Of a stretch of DNA of 64,000 nucleotides, positions 41,697 to 48,823 are shown one piece after another. Every line of letters starts with the position of its first letter. Within the stretch, counting starts at the first letter, position 1. The translations under genes and the position numbers were made by a program. The DNA comes from PMNU01 sp035479375 (lineage in GTDB: Bacteria; Patescibacteriota; Saccharimonadia; Saccharimonadales; UBA4665): assembly GCA_035479375.1 (NCBI GenBank), contig DATIIT010000001.1, forward strand, positions 1 through 64,000, read 5' to 3'. The notes below the pieces were generated by a model that saw only the letters and a program-made list of their open reading frames with translations, searched no databases and had not been told where the DNA came from.

Positions 41697-43294
41697 TCTG
41701 TTTGGCGCGCTGCAGCTACTTCTGCAAGCACGCGCCGCACCATAACAGGCAGTGTGCGCCGCCCCTGTTTTGTATAGCCGCCCCATACACCGTCCCAGCC
41801 ATGGCGCATGCCCTCATCAAGGCAGGCGAGGCGCACCGGGCAAGTCTCGCAGACCTGTTTTGCTGCTTCGGCCTGGACCGCCGATGGCCCGGCGGTGCCC
41901 AAGGGGTGGAACAATTCCATGTCCATGCCTTTGCAGGCCGCCGATTCCTGCCAATCGTCACGGACCTCTCCCTTTAGCCATGACGACGCAGCGGCAGCAT
42001 CATGCGTCACCCAAGCGGCCAGCTTTTTGCCACCAGCGCGGATTGGGCGCTGCTCCAGGTGCACGCCTGGGGTCGCACGCAGCCGGTTCCGCAATGTGGC
42101 GGCAGACATCCGGCGCGTCTTTGCCATCTGAGGGAGCAGGTCACGCAGCAGTATCCCATCTTCTGGGACGACATCGACGATCGCCTTTGCGGAAAACGCC
42201 CCGCCAGCCGAGGAGCGCTGCTTCGCAAAGCCCTTGGCCAGCAGCCGGGCCGTCAGCTCGCCGTCGTGCAATAAATCTGCGGCATAGGCCGCGGCCTCCT
42301 CTTGTGCCCCTGGCCTCTCTTTTAAGTCTTTCATGCCCTTGAGCAGTTCGGCAATTGGCCCCCAGTGCCCGGGGCTGAGCCGGTACAACGAACGCAGATA
42401 CTTGCCTCCAAAGATATGGTCGTCCGCAAACGTGACGCACTGTGGGACATAACGGACAAGCACGTTCCAAACAGCGCCCCGCTCCACCCGGGGTGTGATC
42501 TGGACGATTGCATCGAGCAGCTGTGCGCCACTCATCTCGCGCGGCGGCCTGCCTGGCCTTACCAAAGAGGCCGCGGCAAGGTATGTTGCCCGCGCCTCTT
42601 CACTCATCGTGTAAAAGACGCTCGGCACACGCGCGGGCGGCGCCGATACCAGCACGCGGCGGTGCTCAGGTTTTAGCTTGTCAAGAAGCTCTAAAACGCC
42701 CACATGGGTGAGCCCCTTTGTAGCCCTTTCCATCGTTGCGTCGCCACCGGTAATAACGGACATGGCGAGGCCGTAGGGCGCATCCACCAACTTAGACAAC
42801 ACGCTGAAGCGGGCGCCTGCCGAACGCTGTAGCTTACCGCTGGAGTCAAACCGTATAGACCCGGCTACGTCGCGGAGACACAATCCGGGGTTATCGCGTT
42901 CCCACGGCGCCGTGACCCCTACAACGGCCAACGCGGCAATGCCAAGCGGCGTGGCGCGGAACGTGGCCGACCCTGCCGCGCCACGGCGCCGGGTCTCGCC
43001 CGCTGGCGCCGTGCTGGCCACCAGCCGCCCGGGCTCCAGCGTCTCATCGCAATACTTTGTGATTGCCGATAAATAATGGCCAGTCCGGAGTGGCGGCGCA
43101 TACCCTTCCGTAGCTTTGTTGAGGCGGCTAAGCACCGCTAGCGGCGGAACGTCCGCGCCCGGCTCCTCGACGACCGCACATAGCGTAAGCGCCCTCACCG
43201 GATGGCTGCCAGCAACGTAGAGCGCATGGTCGATGGCTTCTGGCGAAAGCGGCGGATGCGCCGCGCCCTCGGGACCCGTCAAAATCGAACGCAT
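41693..43294 (-). CDS. Large regulator with C-terminal WhiB domain
   Basis: 533 residues from the ATG at 43292-43294. The last 80 residues are a full WhiB domain: four Cys at about 454, 482, 485 and 491 in the spacing C-x27-C-x2-C-x5-C, and the DGVWGGYTKQGR turn and basic end. Such proteins bind a 4Fe-4S cluster and interact with sigma factors. The N-terminal 450 residues contain several predicted helix-rich, winged-helix-like segments (for example RVLVSAPPARVPSVFYTMSEE) but no named domain. WhiB proteins are almost confined to Actinobacteria and their phages. TATATA with TTGCCA 16 bases away ends seven bases before the ATG. Confidence 0.78.
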   Translation of the reverse strand: MRSILTGPEGAAHPPLSPEAIDHALYVAGSHPVRALTLCAVVEEPGADVPPLAVLSRLNKATEGYAPPLRTGHYLSAITKYCDETLEPGRLVASTAPAGETRRRGAAGSATFRATPLGIAALAVVGVTAPWERDNPGLCLRDVAGSIRFDSSGKLQRSAGARFSVLSKLVDAPYGLAMSVITGGDATMERATKGLTHVGVLELLDKLKPEHRRVLVSAPPARVPSVFYTMSEEARATYLAAASLVRPGRPPREMSGAQLLDAIVQITPRVERGAVWNVLVRYVPQCVTFADDHIFGGKYLRSLYRLSPGHWGPIAELLKGMKDLKERPGAQEEAAAYAADLLHDGELTARLLAKGFAKQRSSAGGAFSAKAIVDVVPEDGILLRDLLPQMAKTRRMSAATLRNRLRATPGVHLEQRPIRAGGKKLAAWVTHDAAAASSWLKGEVRDDWQESAACKGMDMELFHPLGTAGPSAVQAEAAKQVCETCPVRLACLDEGMRHGWDGVWGGYTKQGRRTLPVMVRRVLAEVAAARQTD

Positions 43295-43301
43295 ACCTGC
43301 A

Positions 43302-43329
43302 TATATACCACACCTCCCTTTTGTGGCAA
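43302..43329 (-). promoter_or_regulatory. Leaderless promoter of the WhiB-tailed regulator
   Basis: Minus strand TTGCCA (43324-43329), 16 bases, TATATA (43302-43307), which ends seven bases before the ATG at 43294. The divergent YHYH gene has its own TACAGT (43342-43347) six bases before its ATG, so both promoters share a 59-base gap. Confidence 0.55.
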
Positions 43330-43353
43330 ATAGCCGCGTGTTACAGTTAGCAT

Positions 43354-44637
43354 ATGGATCCGGACCCGCCGATAGATTTGCCGCCGCCCGCCCAAGCAGG
43401 CTTGCCGCCTGAGCCGCCCGACGTCCAGCCCAGCGTCCCAGCGCCCCCGGCGCAGCCAAACCCAGCACCCGCCCCCTTGGCGCCAACCCAGCAGGTGTGG
43501 CAGGCGCCGCCAGCCTTTGGCGGGGAGCCGCGCCCGGTGCGGAAAGCGCTCATTATTACGCTCGTCATCGTATTGTTGGCCGCAATTGGCGCTGGCGCTA
43601 CCTGGTGGATTGCGAAGCGCCACCATGCTACCGCCAAACCGGCCAGCACCGCACAGGCCACTCCCACAAAAACTGCGGCCAAACCGGCCGGCCTAGTGCT
43701 CAACACCAGCCAAAACTACGGCAACAAATACGCCAATGGCCTGCTCCCAGTAGGGGATGGCCGCTACAATGCAAGCAAAGCCACCAAAGGCTTTGTCTAC
43801 ACCTGCAGCGGCTACACCCAAAACCTCACGGCTAGCAACGGCCAAGGCGGTGCCGGCACGCGCGGCCCGTGGTTTACCAACAACAATACGCAGTACGACA
43901 GCACCAAAAAAGCGCACGTCCAAGGCAACGTCATGTGGCAAGCCAGCTTCACTAACACCGTATCCGGCAGCACACGCACCATTGCCACCAACGATTTGCC
44001 CGCACACCCCACCGGCATTTTCCCCATCGCCCAAGCCGACCCGGCCTACGCTTACGACCGCAACCCCAACAGCATCGCCAGCCAAACCCTCACCTACGCA
44101 CTCAACGCCCAGCCCCAGTATGGCCAGCCCAACTGCATGGGCGGCGAGGTGGGCGTGATGCTCACCGGCGTGGCGTTGTTCAACGCCTTTGACGCCGGCG
44201 GCCGCGACGCCGGGGCGTGGGAGGTGCAAGACTCGTGCGACGGCCACCCCCAAAAAGACGGCGAGTACCATTACCACACGCTCAGCAGCTGCATCAAGGA
44301 CACCAGCGTGCAGACGGTTATTGGGTTTGCCCTAGACGGCTTCCCCATTACCGGGCCAAAAGTGGCCGCCAACAGCATCCTCACCACCGACGACCTAGAC
44401 GAGTGCCACGGCCTTACCAGCCAAATCCTGCTGGATGGCAAACCGGTAACCATGTACCACTACGTGATGACGCAGGATTTTCCATACTCGGTGAGTTGCT
44501 TCCGCAGCACGGCCAGCGCGCCGCCCGGGCAGCAAAGTGGCCAACAGTCCGGACAGCAGGCCACTCCGCAAAGCAGCCAGCAAGCGGCGCAGCCATCCAG
44601 CCAGCAGCCGGCCACATCGCCGCGCATACCGTACTAG
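43354..44637 (+). CDS. Membrane-anchored YHYH-domain protein
   Basis: 427 residues. N-terminal 60 residues are Pro/Ala-rich and cytoplasmic; a span at about 66-88; then an extracytoplasmic YHYH domain (about 135-380) with the signature DGEYHYHTLSSC, GVALFNAFDAGGRDAG and VIGFALDGFPITGP. The C-terminus is a Gln/Ser-rich tail (QQSGQQSGQQAT type). The function of YHYH proteins is unknown. TACAGT ends six bases before the ATG. Confidence 0.85.
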   Translation: MDPDPPIDLPPPAQAGLPPEPPDVQPSVPAPPAQPNPAPAPLAPTQQVWQAPPAFGGEPRPVRKALIITLVIVLLAAIGAGATWWIAKRHHATAKPASTAQATPTKTAAKPAGLVLNTSQNYGNKYANGLLPVGDGRYNASKATKGFVYTCSGYTQNLTASNGQGGAGTRGPWFTNNNTQYDSTKKAHVQGNVMWQASFTNTVSGSTRTIATNDLPAHPTGIFPIAQADPAYAYDRNPNSIASQTLTYALNAQPQYGQPNCMGGEVGVMLTGVALFNAFDAGGRDAGAWEVQDSCDGHPQKDGEYHYHTLSSCIKDTSVQTVIGFALDGFPITGPKVAANSILTTDDLDECHGLTSQILLDGKPVTMYHYVMTQDFPYSVSCFRSTASAPPGQQSGQQSGQQATPQSSQQAAQPSSQQPATSPRIPY

Positions 44638-44717
44638 CTCTGGCGTGATGAATATCACGGCATATATTTGACATATATGCGTATACTATAAAAGTATCAT
44701 TTTACTGTGGGGTTAAC

Positions 44718-45347
44718 ATGCTGAAAAAATTCCGTTCCTGGCACTCTGGCCTGTCCGTCTTCCGTAAATTCCTTTTTAGCAGCACTGTGGCGTCGGTGCT
44801 TATCATAATGGCGGCCGCTAGCCACGCTAGCAAACCCAAATATGTCTTAGACCAAACAGCTGCCAGCTCGCAAGGCGCAGCGCAAACCCAAGCCGCCGAA
44901 ACAGCCCGGCCAAAAGTGGAAACTCAAACCACCACCGAGACCGAACCCGTACCATTCACCATCACTACCGTCAACGACGCCACACTAGAAAGCGGCAAAA
45001 CCGTGGTGCGCACCACGGGCGTCAACGGCGTGAAGACACTCACCTATGAGGTAACCATTACAGACAGCGTGCAAACCGGCAAGAAGCTGCTCACAGAGGA
45101 AGTCACCACACAACCCGTCACCCAAGTGAACGCCATAGGCACAAAAGTGGCGGCCGCGCCCGCTCCACGGCCGCAATGCGACCCCAACTACGACGCCAAC
45201 CGCGGCACGTGCGTCCCCATTGCCAGCGACGTCGACTGCGCCGGCGGCAGCGGCAACGGCCCGGCGTATGTACAAGGTCCGGTGTACGTCATTGGCCGAG
45301 ACATTTACGGGCTCGACCGGGATGGGGATGGCGTTGGTTGCGAATAG
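44718..45347 (+). CDS. Secreted G5 and excalibur domain protein
   Basis: 209 residues with a signal or anchor segment at about 20-40. A G5 domain spans about 75-150 (PVPFTITTVNDATLESGKTV, abbreviated, and KLLTEEVTTQPVTQ), and an excalibur calcium-binding domain closes the protein (CAGGSGNGPAYV and DRDGDGVGCE). G5 domains bind N-acetylglucosamine or zinc and are common in surface proteins of Gram-positive bacteria. A GTGGGG-type weak site precedes the ATG. It follows the YHYH gene and may act with it at the envelope. Confidence 0.85.
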   Translation: MLKKFRSWHSGLSVFRKFLFSSTVASVLIIMAAASHASKPKYVLDQTAASSQGAAQTQAAETARPKVETQTTTETEPVPFTITTVNDATLESGKTVVRTTGVNGVKTLTYEVTITDSVQTGKKLLTEEVTTQPVTQVNAIGTKVAAAPAPRPQCDPNYDANRGTCVPIASDVDCAGGSGNGPAYVQGPVYVIGRDIYGLDRDGDGVGCE

Positions 45348-45388
45348 TACTACAACTATTCGCCCAAGAGAGCCATATACTATAGCTC

Positions 45389-47002
45389 ATGCATTTAAAA
45401 TCGTTGCGCGTAATTGGTTTTAAGCGGTTCACCGACCTCACGGTTGACGGCTTGTCATCCACGGCTCGGCTAACCATATTGGCCGGGCCAAATGGCACAG
45501 GCAAATCGTCATTCTTCGATGCGTTAAAAGTCTGGCATGCCTACAATGGTGGGGTACATGGCGGATATGATGAAACGTACCACAGAAAGTTTGGTGTCGT
45601 CAGCACCACCAGCTGGTCAGAGACCGTCAAGGCGGAAGTGTTTGAGTCTCTGGTCGAATTAAGCCCGGAAAGCCGCAAAAAAATAGTGTATATCCGGAGC
45701 GCGCATCGTAATGAAGCCGACTTTGCCCTAAATGGCCTCAACCAGATGCCGCCGGTACTTGACGCGCCGCGTGTCACACGCACAATAGACAACGACCTCA
45801 GCGTCTCGCAGAACTATCAGCGCTTGGTACTTGCCACGCTTGATTCAGTGTATAGCGACACGCTCCCCGGCACGACGACTCGCGACGAAATCCGCGATAG
45901 CCTGATTGGCAAGGTTCGTAGTGCTCTTCAAGCGATCTACCCTGAACTGTCCCTGGAAGGCATATCGACCAATCCGATTATCGGCGGCACCTTTTACTTC
46001 TCTAAAGGAACATCCAAAAATTTTCCTTACAAAAACCTGTCCTCGGGTGAAAAGGCAGTCTTTGACTTGCTGCTAGACATGGTTATCTCCGGGGTCGCAT
46101 ACAATAGCACAATTTGGTGCATCGATGAGCCGGAAACGCACTTAAATGTCCGCGTCCAGGCCAAACTACTAGAGCAGCTGCTCACGCTCCTGCCGGACGG
46201 CTGCCAGCTGGTGTTAGCCAGCCACAGCCTCGGCTTCATGCGCCGCGCTTGGGAGATAGCGCAATCTTCTCCCGATGAAGTACAATTCCTCGATTTCCAG
46301 GACATTGATTTTGACAGCCAGGTGCATATGACGCCCACGCGACCCACGCGCCAATTCTGGGACAAAACGCTCGATGTTGCTTTGGGCGACCTGGCTAGCC
46401 TGGTTGCGCCAAAGCAGATAGTACTCTGCGAAGGCCGTCCCGTCACCGGCAAAGGCCAGCACGGCAAAGGCGAATTTGACGCCCGCTGCTACCGCACCAT
46501 CTTTGCGGACGAGTTTCCAGACACAGATTTTATTTCGCTCGGCAATAGCGACAACGTAAAAAACGACAAGCTAGAGCTCGGTAAAAACATTCAGACCATC
46601 GTGTCTGGAACGAAAGTCATATCTGTTGTAGACCGCGATTTGATGAGCCCTGCGGAAGTCGCCGAGCTCGAAGCCGACGGCACGAGGGCACTCAGCCGCC
46701 GCCACATCGAATCATACTTGCTGGACGACGAAATAATCACTGCATTCGCCGCAAAGTATGGATGTCCGGCGGCCGGCCTACTACAGAAGAAAGCTGACCT
46801 GCTGGCGGCGAGTATCGGCCGTGGCAATGACCGGGACGACCTCAAGTCCATCGCCGCTGAGTGGCACACTACTGCCCGGAAAGAGGCCAACCTTAAAAAT
46901 AGCGGCTCCACTTGGGAAGCGTTTGCAGCCGACTTTCTAGCACCGCTCATTAGCTCTAGAACCACTGCTTATCAGGAGCTGAAAACAAGTATTTTTGGCT
47001 AG
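45389..47002 (+). CDS. AAA ATPase with C-terminal DUF4435/TOPRIM-like domain (defence candidate)
   Basis: 537 residues. Walker A GPNGTGKSS (about residues 33-41), signature LSSGEKAVFDLL, Walker B TIWCIDEPETHL and a switch HSLGFM form an SMC/ABC-like ATPase split around a helical insert; the C-terminal 200 residues have IVLCEGRPV and VISVVDRDL acidic motifs as in DUF4435/TOPRIM-like domains. Fusion of these two parts resembles OLD-like proteins and the fused form of PARIS anti-phage systems. TATACT ends seven bases before the ATG. No partner gene is adjacent, so it acts alone if it is a defence gene. Confidence 0.72.
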   Translation: MHLKSLRVIGFKRFTDLTVDGLSSTARLTILAGPNGTGKSSFFDALKVWHAYNGGVHGGYDETYHRKFGVVSTTSWSETVKAEVFESLVELSPESRKKIVYIRSAHRNEADFALNGLNQMPPVLDAPRVTRTIDNDLSVSQNYQRLVLATLDSVYSDTLPGTTTRDEIRDSLIGKVRSALQAIYPELSLEGISTNPIIGGTFYFSKGTSKNFPYKNLSSGEKAVFDLLLDMVISGVAYNSTIWCIDEPETHLNVRVQAKLLEQLLTLLPDGCQLVLASHSLGFMRRAWEIAQSSPDEVQFLDFQDIDFDSQVHMTPTRPTRQFWDKTLDVALGDLASLVAPKQIVLCEGRPVTGKGQHGKGEFDARCYRTIFADEFPDTDFISLGNSDNVKNDKLELGKNIQTIVSGTKVISVVDRDLMSPAEVAELEADGTRALSRRHIESYLLDDEIITAFAAKYGCPAAGLLQKKADLLAASIGRGNDRDDLKSIAAEWHTTARKEANLKNSGSTWEAFAADFLAPLISSRTTAYQELKTSIFG

Positions 47003-47008
47003 CAGCCG

Positions 47009-47593
47009 TTACCCTACTTCGTCAAACGACGCCACCCGCCCGCCGTCCAGCGTAACGCGTAGTACGAGGTCGTGCGGATATTCGTTACGGAAGTTGTACT
47101 CGCCAAAATCGCCGCCGGTGAAGCTGGCGTGCAGCGCGGCCATGACGCCGGAGTGCGCCACAACCAGTATATCGGCGTCATTATATTTTTCGTTTAACGT
47201 GTTAAGTGTCTCTACGACGCGTTTTTGCATGTGGCCCAGCGATTCGCCCTCCGGCGGCGTGTAATCCGTTGCCTGGTCTAGGCCGGGGTAACGGCTGTAT
47301 GCCTCTGTTTTGGGCATGTTGGCGGCCACGCCGTAGTTCACCTCGCGCAAGCCAGGCAAGCGCATAATTTCGCCAGCAAAGCCCAGCTGGCGCGCCGCCG
47401 TATATGCCGTGACAAAGGCGCGGCCGAGGTCGCTGGAAACCACCGCGGCAACTTGCACGCTATGCAGCTTGGCGACAGCGCGGGCAGTGGGCACCAGGCC
47501 GTCCGCGGTCAGCGGCGTGTCAATCCAGCCGGACAGCCGGCCGGCGCGGTTATTCTCGGTCTCGCCGTGGCGGATGATGTAAAAGCGGTTCAT
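47009..47593 (-). CDS. Histidine phosphatase (phosphoglycerate mutase-like)
   Basis: 194 residues from the ATG at 47591-47593. The phosphohistidine motif RHGETENN is at residues 8-15, with the second His in VVAHSGVM and the catalytic Glu in GLREVNYG. This is the branch 1 histidine phosphatase fold; whether it is a mutase (glycolysis) or a phosphatase is not settled. TACAAT (47601-47606) ends seven bases before the ATG. Confidence 0.9.
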   Translation of the reverse strand: MNRFYIIRHGETENNRAGRLSGWIDTPLTADGLVPTARAVAKLHSVQVAAVVSSDLGRAFVTAYTAARQLGFAGEIMRLPGLREVNYGVAANMPKTEAYSRYPGLDQATDYTPPEGESLGHMQKRVVETLNTLNEKYNDADILVVAHSGVMAALHASFTGGDFGEYNFRNEYPHDLVLRVTLDGGRVASFDEVG

Positions 47594-47637
47594 GCCACGT
47601 ATTGTAACGCATGGGGCACCGATGGCGAACAACAAAA

Positions 47638-48219
47638 CTACACCCGGAGCGTCAAGGCCGCAACGGAAGCCGCAAACAGTACCACGTACACCGACTCATA
47701 CACCGCCATATGTTTGTGGATGCGCGGCGAGCCAATGTACAGCGCAATGGCCACCACCGCAAACAGCATCGTCACCAAGCACAGCCAGTAGCTGGCCCAT
47801 GGCAACGTGCGGTAGTTGCCGGCAAAGACCATGGCCAGGCAGCCAAACATGGCCAACGCCACAAACTCGCCGCCGCGGGTGTGTAGCTGGGTGTGCAGGG
47901 TCGATTTCCCCACATACGGCGCCCAAGACACCAGCAGCTGCGCAACATATGCCGCGGCCAGCAGCACAAAAAATCCAACGCCCAAATGGTACGTCGGCGC
48001 CAGCCAGCCCAGTACCGAGCTGTAAAACACCAGCCCAAGCAGCGTCAGCGCCAGCCCCATGCCAATAAACTGCCGCCGGTTGTTGCTGAGCCGTTCGCTA
48101 ATGGACACTGCCGCACCCTGCTTGGCACTCACCAGCACCCACAGCCCGGCCAACAGCACGGCGCCCATAGCGTAGAGCGACAGGTAGCGCAGCGAGGTTA
48201 TTGGGCGCGTGGGGATCAC
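47638..48219 (-). CDS. Polytopic membrane protein of unknown function
   Basis: 193 residues from a GTG at 48217-48219, about six predicted spans, no recognised motif. The GTG overlaps the TGA of a 15-codon leaderless frame (48216-48263) in the form GTGA, so translation may be coupled. Alternatively the gene starts with that frame and is joined by a frameshift. The neighbouring histidine phosphatase gene follows on the same strand. Confidence 0.6.
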   Translation of the reverse strand: MIPTRPITSLRYLSLYAMGAVLLAGLWVLVSAKQGAAVSISERLSNNRRQFIGMGLALTLLGLVFYSSVLGWLAPTYHLGVGFFVLLAAAYVAQLLVSWAPYVGKSTLHTQLHTRGGEFVALAMFGCLAMVFAGNYRTLPWASYWLCLVTMLFAVVAIALYIGSPRIHKHMAVYESVYVVLFAASVAALTLRV

Positions 48220-48263
48220 CGGGCGCGGCTCCGGGCGCGGCGCGCAGCAATTGGTTTTTGCAT
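48216..48263 (-). CDS. 15-residue basic leaderless frame (MQKPIAARRARSRAR)
   Basis: ATG at 48261-48263 lies six bases after GATAAT (48270-48275, minus strand). The frame ends in TGA that overlaps the GTG of the membrane protein gene by four bases. It may be a leader that loads ribosomes for the downstream GTG, or the broken N-terminus of the protein. Confidence 0.35.
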   Translation of the reverse strand: MQKPIAARRARSRAR

Positions 48264-48343
48264 TATCTTATTATCGTAACACTTGCTTCGTCTTTGTTGT
48301 TGCCCATTTCTTATGGCACGTCCAGGCCGGGTACTGTAATTTG

Positions 48344-48823
48344 CTACGCCCTTGCCGGGGGCGGGCCCAGCTCCACACCGTTGTTCCGTAGTATCAGCGC
48401 CGCGTTGCGGTCTATGTCGTCTGGGTATCGCACGTCTACCGGCACGATATTGCCGTCTTCTATGCTGAAGGTGTTTCTTAAGCTATCCACTTCGGCGCCG
48501 ACGACTGTGATAACGCCGATGCTCAGTTCCATCGGCCGGTGCGGGTCAGCATTACCATTGCGGTCAAAACATTCCTCTAATATTGCAGAGCATTTTAGCT
48601 CGCGGCGCCGCACGAGCGCGGCCATGCTATCGCCACTTTCGGCTTCTCTAGTAACTACATACGCCGGGACGCATCCGCACGGCTCGGGGATAGTAAAGTT
48701 TGCCTCACGACCGCCAATAATGTCCGGATTCCCGAGCATCCAGCGGGCAAGCACGGCCAGCGGCGTCGCACTCTCCAAACTGACACCGTGTTCACTCCGA
48801 TGCCTCAACTCCGTCCGTCCCAC
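48344..48823 (-). CDS. Hypothetical protein
   Basis: 159 residues from a GTG that overlaps the end of xfp by 19 bases; a GTG at 48784 is an alternative. No signal, span or known motif. Two Cys lie close together in PEPCGCVPAYVV and others in KCSAILEECF. It is co-directional with ackA-xfp and may be read from the same transcript, but no ribosome site is obvious. Confidence 0.45.
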   Translation of the reverse strand: MGRTELRHRSEHGVSLESATPLAVLARWMLGNPDIIGGREANFTIPEPCGCVPAYVVTREAESGDSMAALVRRRELKCSAILEECFDRNGNADPHRPMELSIGVITVVGAEVDSLRNTFSIEDGNIVPVDVRYPDDIDRNAALILRNNGVELGPPPARA

